From assembly GCF_023065955.2 (NCBI RefSeq), contig NW_026622819.1, forward strand, positions 2,341,501-2,405,500: DNA of 64,000 bases, given 5' to 3'. The position numbers and the translations under genes were made by a program. Of this stretch, positions 24,005-34,994 are shown piece by piece (the stretch's first letter is position 1; the number at the start of each line of letters is the position of its first letter). A model generated the notes under the pieces. The model ran no database searches. It was not told the DNA's origin and saw only the letters and a list, made by a program, of their open reading frames with translations. Origin of the DNA: Ursus arctos (taxonomy: Eukaryota > Chordata > Mammalia > Carnivora > Ursidae).

Positions 24005-25394
24005 TATTTCAGAACACACATGGTTAGCAAGGAAAAGGGAAAGCATTCTCTACACCAAGTCCAAGGCATGATGAGCTCCCGACTTTCTAGAGAAAAATCT
24101 GAACCAGGCAGTCGGTTCCAGAGCTAGGATCACCTCTTCCATGGTGCCCAGGCACGTCAGACTCACCTGGAGCGCTGCAGCCCCACTTCCAGGGAGCTCT
24201 GCTCCAGACAACATGTAAGCAGGGGGAGGGGGGTTCTGTGCAGGATTCTGCTGAGAGGCCCAGGTGTCCGAGGGCTGTGCTCGCACAGGACGTGACCCTG
24301 GAAAGGCAGGGGTGCCGGGGAGGAACAGCCCAGATGGGGTCTGAGAACATGAGCATCTGCTGACTGGTTTCTCTGCACCTGTCTGCGTAAACTCGAAGGG
24401 CAGCACCTTGTGACATGTGGCTGGGGTAAGGTGGGCAGACTGAGCACCAGGCGGCCAGTGCTCTGGGGGGCACAGCCTCATCCTCTCTTTACCACTCCCG
24501 TGGCATGAGATCTTGGAATAAAACAGTCAGACAGTCGTTGCCCTCAATGACCTCTGAGGAGGGTGGGGTGGGGGACAGCCAGCTAATCAGATCACTACAA
24601 TTGCCACAATCTGGGGCCGAAGAGAGGGGTCAGCATGTGCGCGTTTCACAAATACGCATTGCGCTATGACCTGGGCTGGGAGAAGTGGTCCTGGGATGCT
24701 TTCTCCATTCTCCCTGTAGGATTCCATCCCACCCTGGCCCTCTCTCTATAGTCTCCCAGCCCTTCCATCCCCATGCCAAGCAGATGCTCCTGGAAGACGC
24801 CAGGGAGAATCACATGCTTCCCTCCATGAAACCCGCCCGAGTGGGCGGCTAGGTGCACGACCTGAGGCCGCACCGTTCATCTTCACAATAGCCGTCCTTC
24901 ATCCACCATCTTTATAGCTTGGCCAAGTGCGAAGGCAAGCCCTGAACCACCACCATCAGACTCGAAACAGCGTGGGCGAGCATACGCTCAGTGGCCTTTC
25001 CGGCAGCGTGTCATTTGGTATTTAGAAACATATATCTCATAGTTGTTTTTCAATGTGTATGTCTGTGTCCACTGTTGCCAATCTGGAGACCAATGATAAA
25101 AATCCCATGGTTTTCTCAACATTAGAAATGCCGATAATCCAGGGGTTAGAAGACAAATGAGCATCCTCCTTAGAACAGTAAGTTTAGGGGACAGCTGCGG
25201 ATATATGGCTCAGTTAGGGAATCACAGTGGAAACCTTTGCCTACAATTGTCGGGCTCAGCATTGTCTCGTTTGACTCCTAACCCTGCCTGCCTTCAACAC
25301 CAAATGCCACATCTCGGCAGGTGTGTGCCTTGGAGGAAAGAGCAGGATTTTTAGGGTCAGGAGGTCTTCGAGGGAGTCCTGGCAGGAGTTCTAG
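24005..25394. other. Unique non-coding sequence
   Basis: No gene is recognised. A weak L2-like piece may occur at about 24515-24620 but is too diverged to call. Confidence 0.5.
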
Positions 25395-25490
25395 CTCCCA
25401 GGCTGCAGTGAGAGTCAGTGAGACATCGCATGTGAGAGTCTCTGCAAAGTGCCCAGCGCACAGCACACACTCCACAAACATTTGGGGGTG
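25395..25490 (+). mobile_element. MIR-like SINE fragment
   Basis: GTGAGAGTCAGTGAGACATC, then TCTCTGCAAAGTGCCCAGCG, CACACTCCACAAACATTTG follow the 3' half of a MIR, whose usual text is a GATAATGCATGTAAAGCGCT-like run ending in CTCAATAAATGTTAGC. Diverged and partial. Confidence 0.6.
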
Positions 25491-26749
25491 GCAACGGCTT
25501 GTAGCGTTGGACCGGCATACAGGGTGCGATGTCCCGGCCTCCCACCTTCCCACTCATCAGCTGCCTGGAGCACAGGCTGAGGGCCTGGCGCCCGTTTGAT
25601 ACGGTCAACACAAAGGTAAACAGGAGGCATTTGCTGCCGCATAACGCTCATCTCCTAGTGAGGTCCTATCGTGGAAAAATCATAATGCAGGCAGCACATG
25701 GCGTTGCAGAGATCAACTATCACTCCTTCTAGAGGAAACTCAGAATGTCTACACACCTCTGCGTAGCGTGACCCCTCCACCGCTCCCCTGCCATCCAAGT
25801 ATCAGGATTTCAGGGTGCAGAGCCCTTCTATGGCCCCCACGCTGGCAGGACGGGAGCTGGGAACCGCACTCTGTGGGGGAGCAGCCACGTTGCACTGTAC
25901 TCGAAGCCATAAAGCTTTCGTTTCGCTTCTCTCTGAAGGTAGCAGGACTGAAAACATGGAATCGGTAAGTACGGAGGGGCCTCGCCCTGGGTCTGCCAAC
26001 CCTCCACACCTTCCAGGCCGCACAGCAGAGCCGGGGGCCCTAGCACCGCCTGGTTTGTCTGCCAAGAACCCTCAGGTCAGGGGGCCGACCTGTCTGAGAG
26101 TTGCCCTGAATCAGCGGGCTCCGAGGAGGTGGGCGCCGGGATCTTGCTGCAGGAGCTGGAGTGTGAATGCAGGGGGACTGGGGGCGTGGCAGGTCAAGCA
26201 GAGGAGCGTGCAAAGACCAGTTGCTGCTTTTTGCCTTTTGCAGAGAAGGACTGCTTTGCTCTGTGTGGCAGCTGTGCGCAAAACGTCCCCAGCCTGCTGC
26301 TTACCCCACTCCACTTGGGGTGGGGCCTGCCCCGGGCTCAAGGTTGCGGGTCGCCTCCTGATCTGATCATACTGAACCTGGCCCGTGTAGACAGCATCCT
26401 GGAATGCTCACGGCTAGCTTCCAGGGAAAGGACACTTTCCCACCGTCGGGAGGCTGTGAGCGTGGACAGCTCATTGGCAGAAGGTGGGTGTGTGGTTGAC
26501 CCGGGTGGCTGACTGCCGTAGTGGCGTTCCGGCATGCAATGATGCCTCAGCATTGGCCAGGGAGACCCCAGCCCAGGACCGGGGACCAGGACTGCCGGGA
26601 GACTGATGAAGGTAATGTGGTGTTTTAGGAAGGAGTTCAGTCTCTGCTTTTCATCTGGAAGCTCCGTCCACAGAAGCACCAGCCCGCACACAGCCAGGAG
26701 CCAACACGCAGCATTTCGCAGAGGCGAGCCTTGTGATTTTCGAACAGAG
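25491..26749. other. Unique non-coding sequence
   Basis: No gene or repeat is recognised. Frames up to about 180 codons on both strands lack domains. Confidence 0.5.
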
Positions 26750-27420
26750 CCCGGTGTAGTGTAACACCCTCGGAATTTAATGCCGTAATACTTTATTTCA
26801 ACATTATATGACATCATTAAAGACACTTTATGTTGTCTTTGTCTGTGGTTCGGAATTGCGTCTGCTTAATCAATTTCCTTATGCATTCAACTTCCAAGAC
26901 ACATCAAAGGCTGATAACGGTTGTTGTTGTTTGTTAAACTTTGCTTACGATGATTTCCCTCCAGATCAAGATGCAGAGCACAAAATATTAATCAGTTTAA
27001 ATAAATATCAAGACTACCCAAATAATATGAATAATTGGCACGGAATAATGCCTACTGCCCAGTTCCCAACAGCTGGTCACGCTGGCACGTGGCACCCTCT
27101 CAACAGTCTTTCGGATAATGACTTTGGCATCTGCCGACAAGCGCGTGCTACTGCCCACAGAATTTATAACTCACAAGTGGGAAACAGAGGCTCTGACAGA
27201 ACTTTTTTATGCAAGGTCTTTGAAATTTATTAATGTAATGCAAACACAAGCCTTCCAACCCATTAAATTGTTGATGTTATGCGAATCCACTCTGGAATGG
27301 CAGATCCTCATTAACATTATTTGCATGTTAATCTGCATCTTTTTAATTAGTGATATTATTTATGCACATAATTTTCGCCTACTGGTGCCAAGGCTGAAGC
27401 GCATTAATTAATCTACTGAG
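26750..27420. promoter_or_regulatory. Candidate conserved non-coding element (large, motif-rich)
   Basis: About 670 bp is AT-rich, repeat-free and rich in homeodomain and POU motifs: an inverse octamer ATTTGCAT at 27319-27326, TTTAATTAG at about 27342-27350 and ATTAATTAAT at about 27403-27412, plus many TAAT cores. An open frame of 141 codons at 26808-27233 crosses it but has no domain and no coding signature I can see. The texture matches enhancer clusters of developmental regulators. This is an inference. Confidence 0.45.
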
Positions 27421-27499
27421 ATGCCAAACTGTTTATTTTCTCCCGTACTTTTATTTGTTTACATGGTGTTTTGGATTCAGGGAAAATAAAAAAGAGCCC

Positions 27500-28260
27500 G
27501 AAGAATAAAAGCAGAAAGACAAGATTAACTAAAAGCTCTTTTTGTTTTCATAATTTAAATTGTAATATTAGCCAAATGTTGTGTTTCTTCCCTTAGAGAT
27601 CAGTTATTCGGTTACATTACCTTGATGTATTATTAAAATTTATAATGGACTCCAGAGGCTTCTGTTAGTTCTCCCCTTCATTTACAGAATATACTCAATG
27701 TTATTTTAATCTTCCTACAACGCTCCCATGCATAGGCAATGATGAGCCATCCCTAGCGGATCGCCAGCGCGGCTCCGCTCCGCACAACTGATAAACATTT
27801 AAATAAGCCTTTTCAGAAAAGAATAGCACGTAAAATTATTAACCCGTTGATGGAGTCTGCTGCTGTTCAGTAATTCCACGCCCCTCCAAATAGGTCAATC
27901 ACACACTGCATGGATTTGGCGGCGTTCACTCGTCCCCGTCCCCGAAACCGTGATTAGCAGGCCTCCTCCAGAACTGTGTCCACCGGTGTGCACGCACGCG
28001 GCGCAACGTTCTCCAAGTGCGTGATTAAAATGTTCTGCACTCTCTATGCTAAGTACCCACTCGTTTGGAGCCAGGAGAAGAAAGGGAGATTGCACGCCAA
28101 TGGGCCTTGTAATAAATGATAACATAATTCAAAGGCAGTTCCCATTCCAGGGGAATGAAAGTAAAAAATTGCATTCCACTAACCACGGTCACACGTATTT
28201 ATTATTTATACCACATCAGAGAGAGTATCCACGAGCGGCGCGTCAAGACAACCAAGGAAA
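27500..28260. promoter_or_regulatory. Candidate conserved non-coding elements (adjacent blocks)
   Basis: Several AT-rich repeat-free blocks follow the preceding element: around 27540-27740 (AATTTAAATTGTAATATTAG; TATTATTAAAATTTATAATG), 27780-27880 (GATAAACATTTAAATAAGCC; AAAATTATTAACCCGTTGA) and 28080-28220. A short CG-rich interval at 27960-28010 separates them. They may be parts of one regulatory region. Confidence 0.38.
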
Positions 28261-30492
28261 CGCCGGTCTTCTTGGCCGTGGTGACTAATGACGTGTTTCT
28301 GGCCTCAGTCTCCCTGGGATGCGGGGTGCCGCCTCTGCCTTCGCCAGAGCTGCCCCCCAAATTTTCTCCAGCTCAGCGCAACCTCCTGTCCCGCCAGGGA
28401 CGGGCTCCATCAGGCCCGCCTCGAGTAAATCATGACAACGGTCCCATGTTTTCGTAAGATGGCTGAAATCTATTGGGCGTGACAACGCAGGAGAGTGAAG
28501 CGGGCCAAGTTCCCTCTCCGGCTGATGCTATTTGAATAGGACATCACATTAGGTTGTAGTTCATTTGTCAAAGGACTTCGAGTCACGTGGCATCTCCTGG
28601 TTCACCGAAGGGTCGAGAAGAGGAATAGGCCCCGGGATGCGTGGAAATTCAGGGACAAGGCAGAGAGGATGAGGGTCTCAGGTACCAAGCAGGCGTCCTG
28701 GCCCACGTTTTCCAAGTGGACTGGGGAGGTGAGACACCAAAACCAGTAGCAAAGCTGGAATACAGTCTGCTTTTTATATTGGAAGGGAAATAAATGCTGT
28801 TGCTGAAAGTTTAAATACAAAGGGTAGAAGGCAAAAATACAAGAGCTCTTCCCTAAGTCCTGACTAAACATCTTGTCTATTTTCCTAGAATATTCTATGA
28901 ATCTATGAACATCTATTAATGGAAAACAGGACTGTATTAGAAGAGCAGATGAACAGGGGTTCTTTTCACTGAAGGCTGCCTGCTGGCCATCTTCCAAGGT
29001 GTGTTTCCTCATGGAAACCTGGGGTGTGGGGTGTGTTCAGCCTCGGGGCCGCCGGGCTGCATCCACATTGAATGGGGGCATCATGGGAGTGTGCGCTTAC
29101 CAGGGCTAATCTTGGGGTGCATGGACTACACTACTAATGTTTAAACTGTTTATGCTTCCCAGGAAATGTCACGAGAACATCGTCCAGAGAAGACCAATGA
29201 GTCCATAGTAGAAGACACATTTTTTTTGTAATTTTACAATGTGCTTTTAAACAGTTGTGTAGTATCAATTTTAATGTCTGCGAGAACGTTGTCAAAACAT
29301 GCAAATTACGTATAGGAATGTCGTGTGACCTACACAACTGAGAGGAACGTGGGCTTTGAGCTCCACGTGGCCGCATGCATCTAGGTGACCTCACGGTGAC
29401 CTTGATGGGGTGTCCTGGCTTCGTGCAGAGCGAGGTCACCGCACTTCAACCCTGTAATCTGCAGCTGGACATGACGTCCCTGGGCCAAGCTGGCATCAGG
29501 GCTGGGGACTTTCCTTAGGGTTATACAGTTTGGATTACATGCAGATGTGAGGCTGGACCTCCAGGAGCATGAAGATTGGGTCTGCTCGTCCCTTAGAGAG
29601 CTAGAAGCTGCTGGATTTCCTCATGGGAGGTTTTCCCAACTCCAGAACTAGAGGCCACTAAGTTTAGTGTGGCGTCTGTTCACGTGGGGGATCACTGCCC
29701 TTTATCCTTCTTCCTCCTCTGTCCTGAAGACAATGGGGGTTTGCTTCCAACTATTTGTTAGGGGTGCATGTGACGTCTGCGCGTAAGATCTGTCCTTGTT
29801 CTTTACTAAGATGATTATACTAGTGAGCAGTAATATTTCACACAGTAACCCACTATCTTCCAGGAGGAATCTGCTTGTACAATCGTTAATCAGTTATATG
29901 TGTAAATTAGGTATGTAATTGTATATTAATGTAAATGTATATGTATATCATGTATATTATGCCATGTATAATAATATAGATGATGCATGTTATATATTGA
30001 TGGAAATATTTTAAATATTTACATATATGTAAATGTGGCACATCACTTCCATATTATTCTAGACATTCTTGTTGCGCTGGCATGTTTTTGGTGACAACCG
30101 GAAAACCACTTACTCTAATTGTACCTCTGTTACCTTAATCGGTAAGAGAGTGGACCTCTCAAGTTCCGTGCAGAATCTCTCCCTGCTCACGCATGGGTTC
30201 CTTGTCTGGACAGCACCCGTCAGCCCCGAGCCAATGTCGTCGCACTGAGATCCACATCCACACTGCTTCCCCGGATAACCGGGTGGCCCAGCACAGCTGT
30301 GCAAGGTGCCTGGGGCCCTGGTTCCCAGGTTGGTTCTCAAACTTAGCTTCATCACTCAGGGGCGTCAGCACGGACAAGCCACCCCAGCCCATGCTGAGCA
30401 AGGCAGTTCCCTGTGTGGGCCAGGGGGCCTCTTCCAGCCCTTCCTTAGCTCCAGCAACCTTCTGCCTGGGCCGCTCTCCCTGTAGTCCATGT
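28261..30492. other. Unique non-coding sequence
   Basis: No gene is recognised. It contains an AT-rich low-complexity zone at 29895-30030, listed separately. Confidence 0.5.
29895..30030. repeat. TA-rich low-complexity stretch
   Basis: Irregular TATATG/TATAAT-like steps (GTATATGTATATCATG; TATAATAATATAG) form a degenerate TA/TGTA-rich tract with no fixed period. Confidence 0.6.
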
Positions 30493-30641
30493 AGGGCTCA
30501 TTCTCCACCCTGCCTGTGCAGCAGGACTGCCCAGAGGGCTTTTCAAATCATAGACGCCGGGGCCTTACCTGTAGGTATTCCACTCGATTGGTCCTTGGCA
30601 ATGATGTTTTCTAAGACTCCCCTGTGGGTGGAGAACTGCTG
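30493..30641 (+). mobile_element. MER5-type DNA transposon fragment (hAT-Charlie)
   Basis: CATTCTCCACCCTGCCTGTG, GAGGGCTTTTCAAATCATAG, then ATTCCACTCGATTGGTC and CTAAGACTCCCCTGTGGGTG with GAGAACTGCTG follow the layout of a MER5-type element: a start near TTCTCAACCTGGCTGC, a central TGATTTAATTGGTCTG-like stretch and an inverted terminal repeat end GAGAACCACTG. It is non-autonomous and well diverged. A 250-codon frame passes through it and is therefore not a gene. Confidence 0.65.
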
Positions 30642-32054
30642 TCTTCGAGAAACCTGCCTAGCTCAAGAGCTCCGTGCGGCATCCAGAGCCAGGGTCCCCT
30701 CCTGTGCTGCCTGCACCTTGGGCCGCTTTTCAGAGCCACCCTCCCATAGCAGTGGGACTGGCCCCTCCGTTGCTATCTCCCCAGCCAGGAGGGAGGGACT
30801 CAAGGCTGCTGCTTGCTGGGTCATCTCTGACTGCCCCCCACTCAGCAGCGAGCCCAGCGGACAGAAGGCACCTAAACAGGATTGTTACAAAATACCCTTG
30901 GGGTCCTGTGATCTCTACCAGCAGCGAGGCTGCTTCCCAGACTAAGTTAGCAGATGAACTTCTACTTCTGTCTCCCTGCATTTTACAACTCGGCTTGAGT
31001 GTTCTCTGCAATATCCATGGTAAATTTCACAAGCACATGGAAATGCATTTGCAGGATTGATTTTTTCAAAGAAAGTGTTCTATTGACAAGAGATTATAGT
31101 CCGCACTCACCCACCCCCAGCCACGGCAGCCCCCTGAGTGAGTCTGCAGGGTCCCTCCTATTTTGTTCATGCTGATGTCTCTCTGTTAACCTTCTGCCCA
31201 GCTGCTTTCAAAGCAAATGAATGAAGCCTCGGGTCCACATAGAATTTAAAATTTTCATAAAATATTCTGCTCCAACATTTAAAGCAGTGTATAGAATACT
31301 TACACACGTATATAATGGAGTGTATAATCTATGGAGTTTATGCATATTTTGTAAATATTTTTGTAAAAAAGTGAGAGGATCCCAATCTTATGTGAAGAGG
31401 AAGTGTCGCCATCTCGCTGCTGTCCAGGGTGATCTGATCCTCTCCTGCTTCTCAGCGTCTACACTGGCTTTGCTCTAGTGTCTGGACCACCTGTGCCGTG
31501 CTCCTGGCGCACGTACTGTGGCTATGCCGAGTGCAGCCCAGTCCCATCCTTCAGATAGAGATGCTCACCCTTCCTGTTTCTCTGTCCACCTGCTCCAGAG
31601 GCCTCAGAGGCCTCATGGGGCAGCGTGCTCAGAGCTCCCGCAGTCCTAAGAACTCTGTGATCAGAGGGGCAGTGGCCTTCCCTCGGCCCAGCGACCATGG
31701 CCACTCCAGCAATGGGTCAGGCTTGTGCAGTGATGAGATGCATTGGGGCTAAATCATTAAAGCGTGTCTTCAAGGGACAGCACTTAGCGGGTATGTGTCC
31801 GCTGAGCTGTGATCAGGACATCACGGCTGTTCTTCAGAGAAAGATCCCAGCCTACTTTCATCAGTGTGTGGTGTCTGAACCATGTCTCATGGACGTGCCC
31901 CACAAAAGTCAACAAGTGCACCCTGGTCAGAGGAGAGCAAGGGCACAGACAAGAAGAAGAGATGGACAGGAACATGGGGGTAGTGCTTGGATTACCAAAG
32001 TAGTTTCCATTTTGTAAAAATGTTGTTTTATTCTTGTAGCTTTTTAGCTATTTC
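30642..32054. other. Unique non-coding sequence
   Basis: No gene is recognised. The part at 31200-31370 is AT-rich and repeat-poor. No further repeat family is identified. Confidence 0.5.
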
Positions 32055-32175
32055 TTTGCTCATTTAACCATTCACTAATCTTGCAGAATTTACTGTTCCA
32101 AGCATTTGTTAGATGTTGGGACCGAGATGAACAAGGCGAAAATTCCTGCTTTCCAGGAGTTGTCTAGATAATGGC
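32055..32175 (+). mobile_element. L2-like LINE fragment (3' end)
   Basis: TTAACCATTCACTAATCTTG, GTTCCAAGCATTTGTTAGAT, GTTGGGACCGAGATGAACAA and TCCTGCTTTCCAGGAGTTG follow the L2 tail layout (a GTGCCAGGCACTGTTCTAGG-like stretch, then a GAACAAGACAGACA-like stretch and CTGCCCTCATGGAGCTTAC). Short and diverged. Confidence 0.6.
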
Positions 32176-32469
32176 AGGAGTTACCTCAGAGAGTTTGTGT
32201 CTGCAGTCTCACAACGGACACTAGCTGAACGTGCCACGTCCATCGGGCAAAGGTGTGCAGGGCACTCCTGCATTCCACTGGGAGGTTTACCTCGAGTGGG
32301 AAGAGCCTGGCTTGCCACACAGCCTTCTCTTGCACCGGGGTTCTCCCAGCATCTGTTTCATCCTGTTTGAAAGCCCATCGTCCATTAAACACCCTTGCAT
32401 TTTGGCTGCAGACACCCTGCTCCGTGCTGAATTCTGCCCGAATGCCCCATCCGACGGGCACGCTCAGGT

Positions 32470-32900
32470 GACAGTGACATTTGTACTTGGCGTTTTGGTT
32501 TATGGCCTTTTTAATTATACCCAGTCCCTAAAGCACTTACACAATGCTCTTAAATATAGCCGACCCTTTTTATTTAATTTCATTTGCCTGTTAGTGTTTG
32601 GAGACTATCCAGCAAAGCACTCAGTAAATTCAATAAAGTTCATACCACAATTAATACAGAGCCCAATGACAATGGAGGCCAGTCCCTTATAAGAAGCATC
32701 ATAATTCGACTAGAAGCACAAATATTTCAGTGAATTAAGTAACAGAAATTGGAGTGAATAGATGAAATAAAATATTATATTTTGTCTAATTAGTAACCTC
32801 AAAACGTGGAGTAGTTTACTACCAGATCCAATCAGAAAATTTTTCTGGAGCTCTACACGACTGCATTTCCATTGTGAAGCCAAGAATTTTGTGGGAATAA
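32470..32900. promoter_or_regulatory. Candidate conserved non-coding element
   Basis: AT-rich repeat-free sequence with TTTTTAATTATACCC, TTTATTTAATTTCATTTG, CCACAATTAATACAGAG and GTCTAATTAGTAACC. Multiple TAATTA-type cores lie within about 350 bp. The texture resembles homeodomain-responsive enhancers. Inferred only. Confidence 0.38.
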
Positions 32901-33318
32901 ATTACTGATTTCCCCCGATTCCATCACATAAATTGACATGATGCAGAGTTTGACTTCAGATTTTGGTTCTTTCTTCCACTTCCGTGCTCACTGTAATTTG
33001 GAGCTGGTGGGATGCTGCGCATTTCTATATGGACCGTTCATAGGACTTTCATTTATGATCCTAGAATGAGGTATTTCTTTCCAGAATCATCTTTACTAGG
33101 TATGGACGATGTGGTTTGAGGGAGCTCTGATTCAAAATAATCAAGGTTTACTGAGTTAAGTAGGGTGAAAAATAAGGTTAAAGCAATATGGCGCCAGCCA
33201 CGGTTGCAGGCCAGCGCGCCGACCCCTTACCACTGCCCACACGCCCGCCTCTCCGCTGGGCACGCGCATTCTCTGCCTCCTCACAGCAACCATCATCCGT
33301 CCTCAAGAAGCTCTAGTC

Positions 33319-33553
33319 AGAAAGTGAGGATTGAGGGGCGCCTGGGTGGCACAGCGGTTAAGCGTTTGCCTTTGGCTCAGGGCGTGATCCCGGCATTATG
33401 GGATCGAGCCCCACATCAGGCTCCTCCGCTATGAGCCTGCTTCTTCCTCTCCCACTCCCCCTGCTTGTGTTCCCTCTCTCGCTGGCTGTCTCTATCTCTG
33501 TCGAATAAATAAATAAAATCTTTAAAAAAAAAAAAAAGAAAGTGAGGATTGAG
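33319..33553 (+). mobile_element. CAN SINE (SINEC), sense, full-length and young
   Basis: The body is about 33336-33536: GGGCGCCTGGGTGGCACAGC head, then GGCGTGATCCCGGCATTATG, GGATCGAGCCCCACATCAGG, a CT-rich body with GCTTGTGTTCCCTCTCTCGC, and a tail of AATAAATAAATAAAATCTTT followed by an uninterrupted A run. A perfect 17-bp duplication AGAAAGTGAGGATTGAG flanks it (33319-33335 and 33537-33553). Head completeness, retained CpGs, intact tail and perfect duplication all argue for recent insertion. The CCGCTATGAGCCTGC form is what I associate with bear/panda or pinniped SINEs. Confidence 0.97.
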
Positions 33554-34727
33554 CTCCCGAGCAGAAAATAAACCACACAATCCGCTTGCGTCCTGGGTGC
33601 TGCTAATATTACTTCATTAATAATGCATTTGGGTTGTCAGAAACAATCATCATCGCAGTTCTTTCCTACATACTGTTTATTATAAATCACTTTGCAACAA
33701 TACATTATTTTGCAGAGAATGAAAAGCAAAACCATTCTGTGACAGTTGGAATTAACAGTCAGGAAACCATAGTCTTTCAGGAAGGGAAATAGGTAAATTA
33801 GCATATGGAAATCTGCCTGTGCTCTGACAGAGGAACAAGAACAGTGTGTATTCAAGCACAGAGATTAAAGTTATTTGAAACATTTCCTAATTGTTCTTGT
33901 TGGTTAGTAAGAAAGTACTGTGTGAGTAACATCAAGTTGTTGCTGTTTTTTTGTTTTGTTTTGTTTGTTTTTGTTTTAAGCTCAGTGGGGCTTGTACCAC
34001 ATATAAAATAGGTATTTCATGAGGAATCCTCTCAAGAACTCAAAATTGTTTAAATCAGAACATAACATTATAACAAGATGTTGATCCTATTCTCAGACCT
34101 TTTAAAATCCCGTCGTCTACCAGTTACAATAAGATTTCAATTTACATGTGATGTTTATTTACGTGGAGGGGAGGGGGCGCCTGATGAGAACAAGCCCCTC
34201 CCACGCCAGCCCAGGTGAGCTGGACCAAGTGGGAGGTGGGGGTGGGGTGAGCTGTGGGTCCGTCTTCCCTGTCCCTGAGAGCCGGTGAGATGACCCTTCT
34301 CCTGGGAGTAAATGGGGTGAAAATGTGCCCACTGCTGAGTCCCTCTGCTTCTCATAAAATGAAATCGCCCCAATTTGGACACATATTTCTGACCTTGCCA
34401 CCTCCTGAAACAGACAGGCCTGCTGGGGGTCCAGTTTGTTCAGCTAAAATGTTGAGTAACTTGCTAGAACTTGTCTGCCGGGATGGCTGAGTGAAGTCAC
34501 CGCTGGGGTGTTTGCCAGAGTGCTGAGGAGCAGCGAGCGCAGGCTGTGACCGCAGAGAGCTACTGCTTGTGGGGGTCCTCCCGGGGGTCACGGAGTCCAG
34601 CCCTCCAACCAGGCTCCAGCCGGCGGCCATGTGAGTAATGAAGGAGTCAACTCCACTCTTGACTTGCTGGGAGCAGTAACAGGTAACACCCAATCTTACA
34701 ACGGAGAACACATGGTTGTCATTTCAA
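33554..34727. other. Unique non-coding sequence
   Basis: No gene is recognised. AT-rich repeat-poor sequence at about 33600-33860 resembles the candidate regulatory blocks. A (GTTTT)n-like stretch lies near 33940-33980. Confidence 0.5.
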
Positions 34728-34994
34728 GAGAATTCATTTTTTTATTTTTTATTTTATTTTATTTTATTTTATTTTATTTTATTTATTTTAAAGATTTTAT
34801 TTATTTATTTGACAGAGACAGAGACAGCCAGCGAGAGAGGGAACACAAGCAGGGGGAGTGGGAGAGGAAGAAGCAGGCTCATAGCGGAGGAGCCCGATGT
34901 GGGGCTCGATCCCAGAACGCCGGGATCACGCCCTGAGCCGAAGGCAGACGCTTAACCGCCATGCCACCCAGGTGCCCCGAGAATTCATTTTTTT
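34728..34994 (-). mobile_element. CAN SINE (SINEC), antisense, with expanded ATTTT tail
   Basis: On the plus strand the element runs from the tail at about 34744 through GACAGAGACAGAGACAGCCA, GGATCACGCCCTGAGCCGAA and GGCAGACGCTTAACCGCC to the head ending GCCACCCAGGTGCCCC at 34978. GAGAATTCATTTTTTT occurs at 34728-34743 and 34979-34994, a perfect 16-bp duplication. The poly(A) tail has become an ATTTT/AAAAT microsatellite (34744-34790). It matches the subfamily of the copy at 33336, only 1.2 kb away in the opposite orientation. Confidence 0.97.
34744..34790 (+). repeat. (ATTTT)n microsatellite in SINE tail
   Basis: At least seven near-perfect ATTTT units lie in the retroposon tail. It is probably length-variable between individuals. 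Confidence 0.95.

Noticed and set aside
26808..27233. 141-codon frame inside the candidate enhancer
   Set aside because: No recognisable domain, and the interval's motif content suits a regulatory element better. Codon-pattern conservation would be needed to revive it.
30193..30945. Longest open frame (250 codons, plus strand)
   Set aside because: It runs through a MER5-type transposon fragment, has no domain or coding-like composition, and overlaps minus-strand frames. GC-rich DNA gives such frames by chance.
33336..33410. tRNA-like sequence in the SINE head
   Set aside because: The similarity to tRNA-Lys is the known ancestry of CAN SINEs. It is followed by the SINE body and A-tail, so it is not a tRNA gene.
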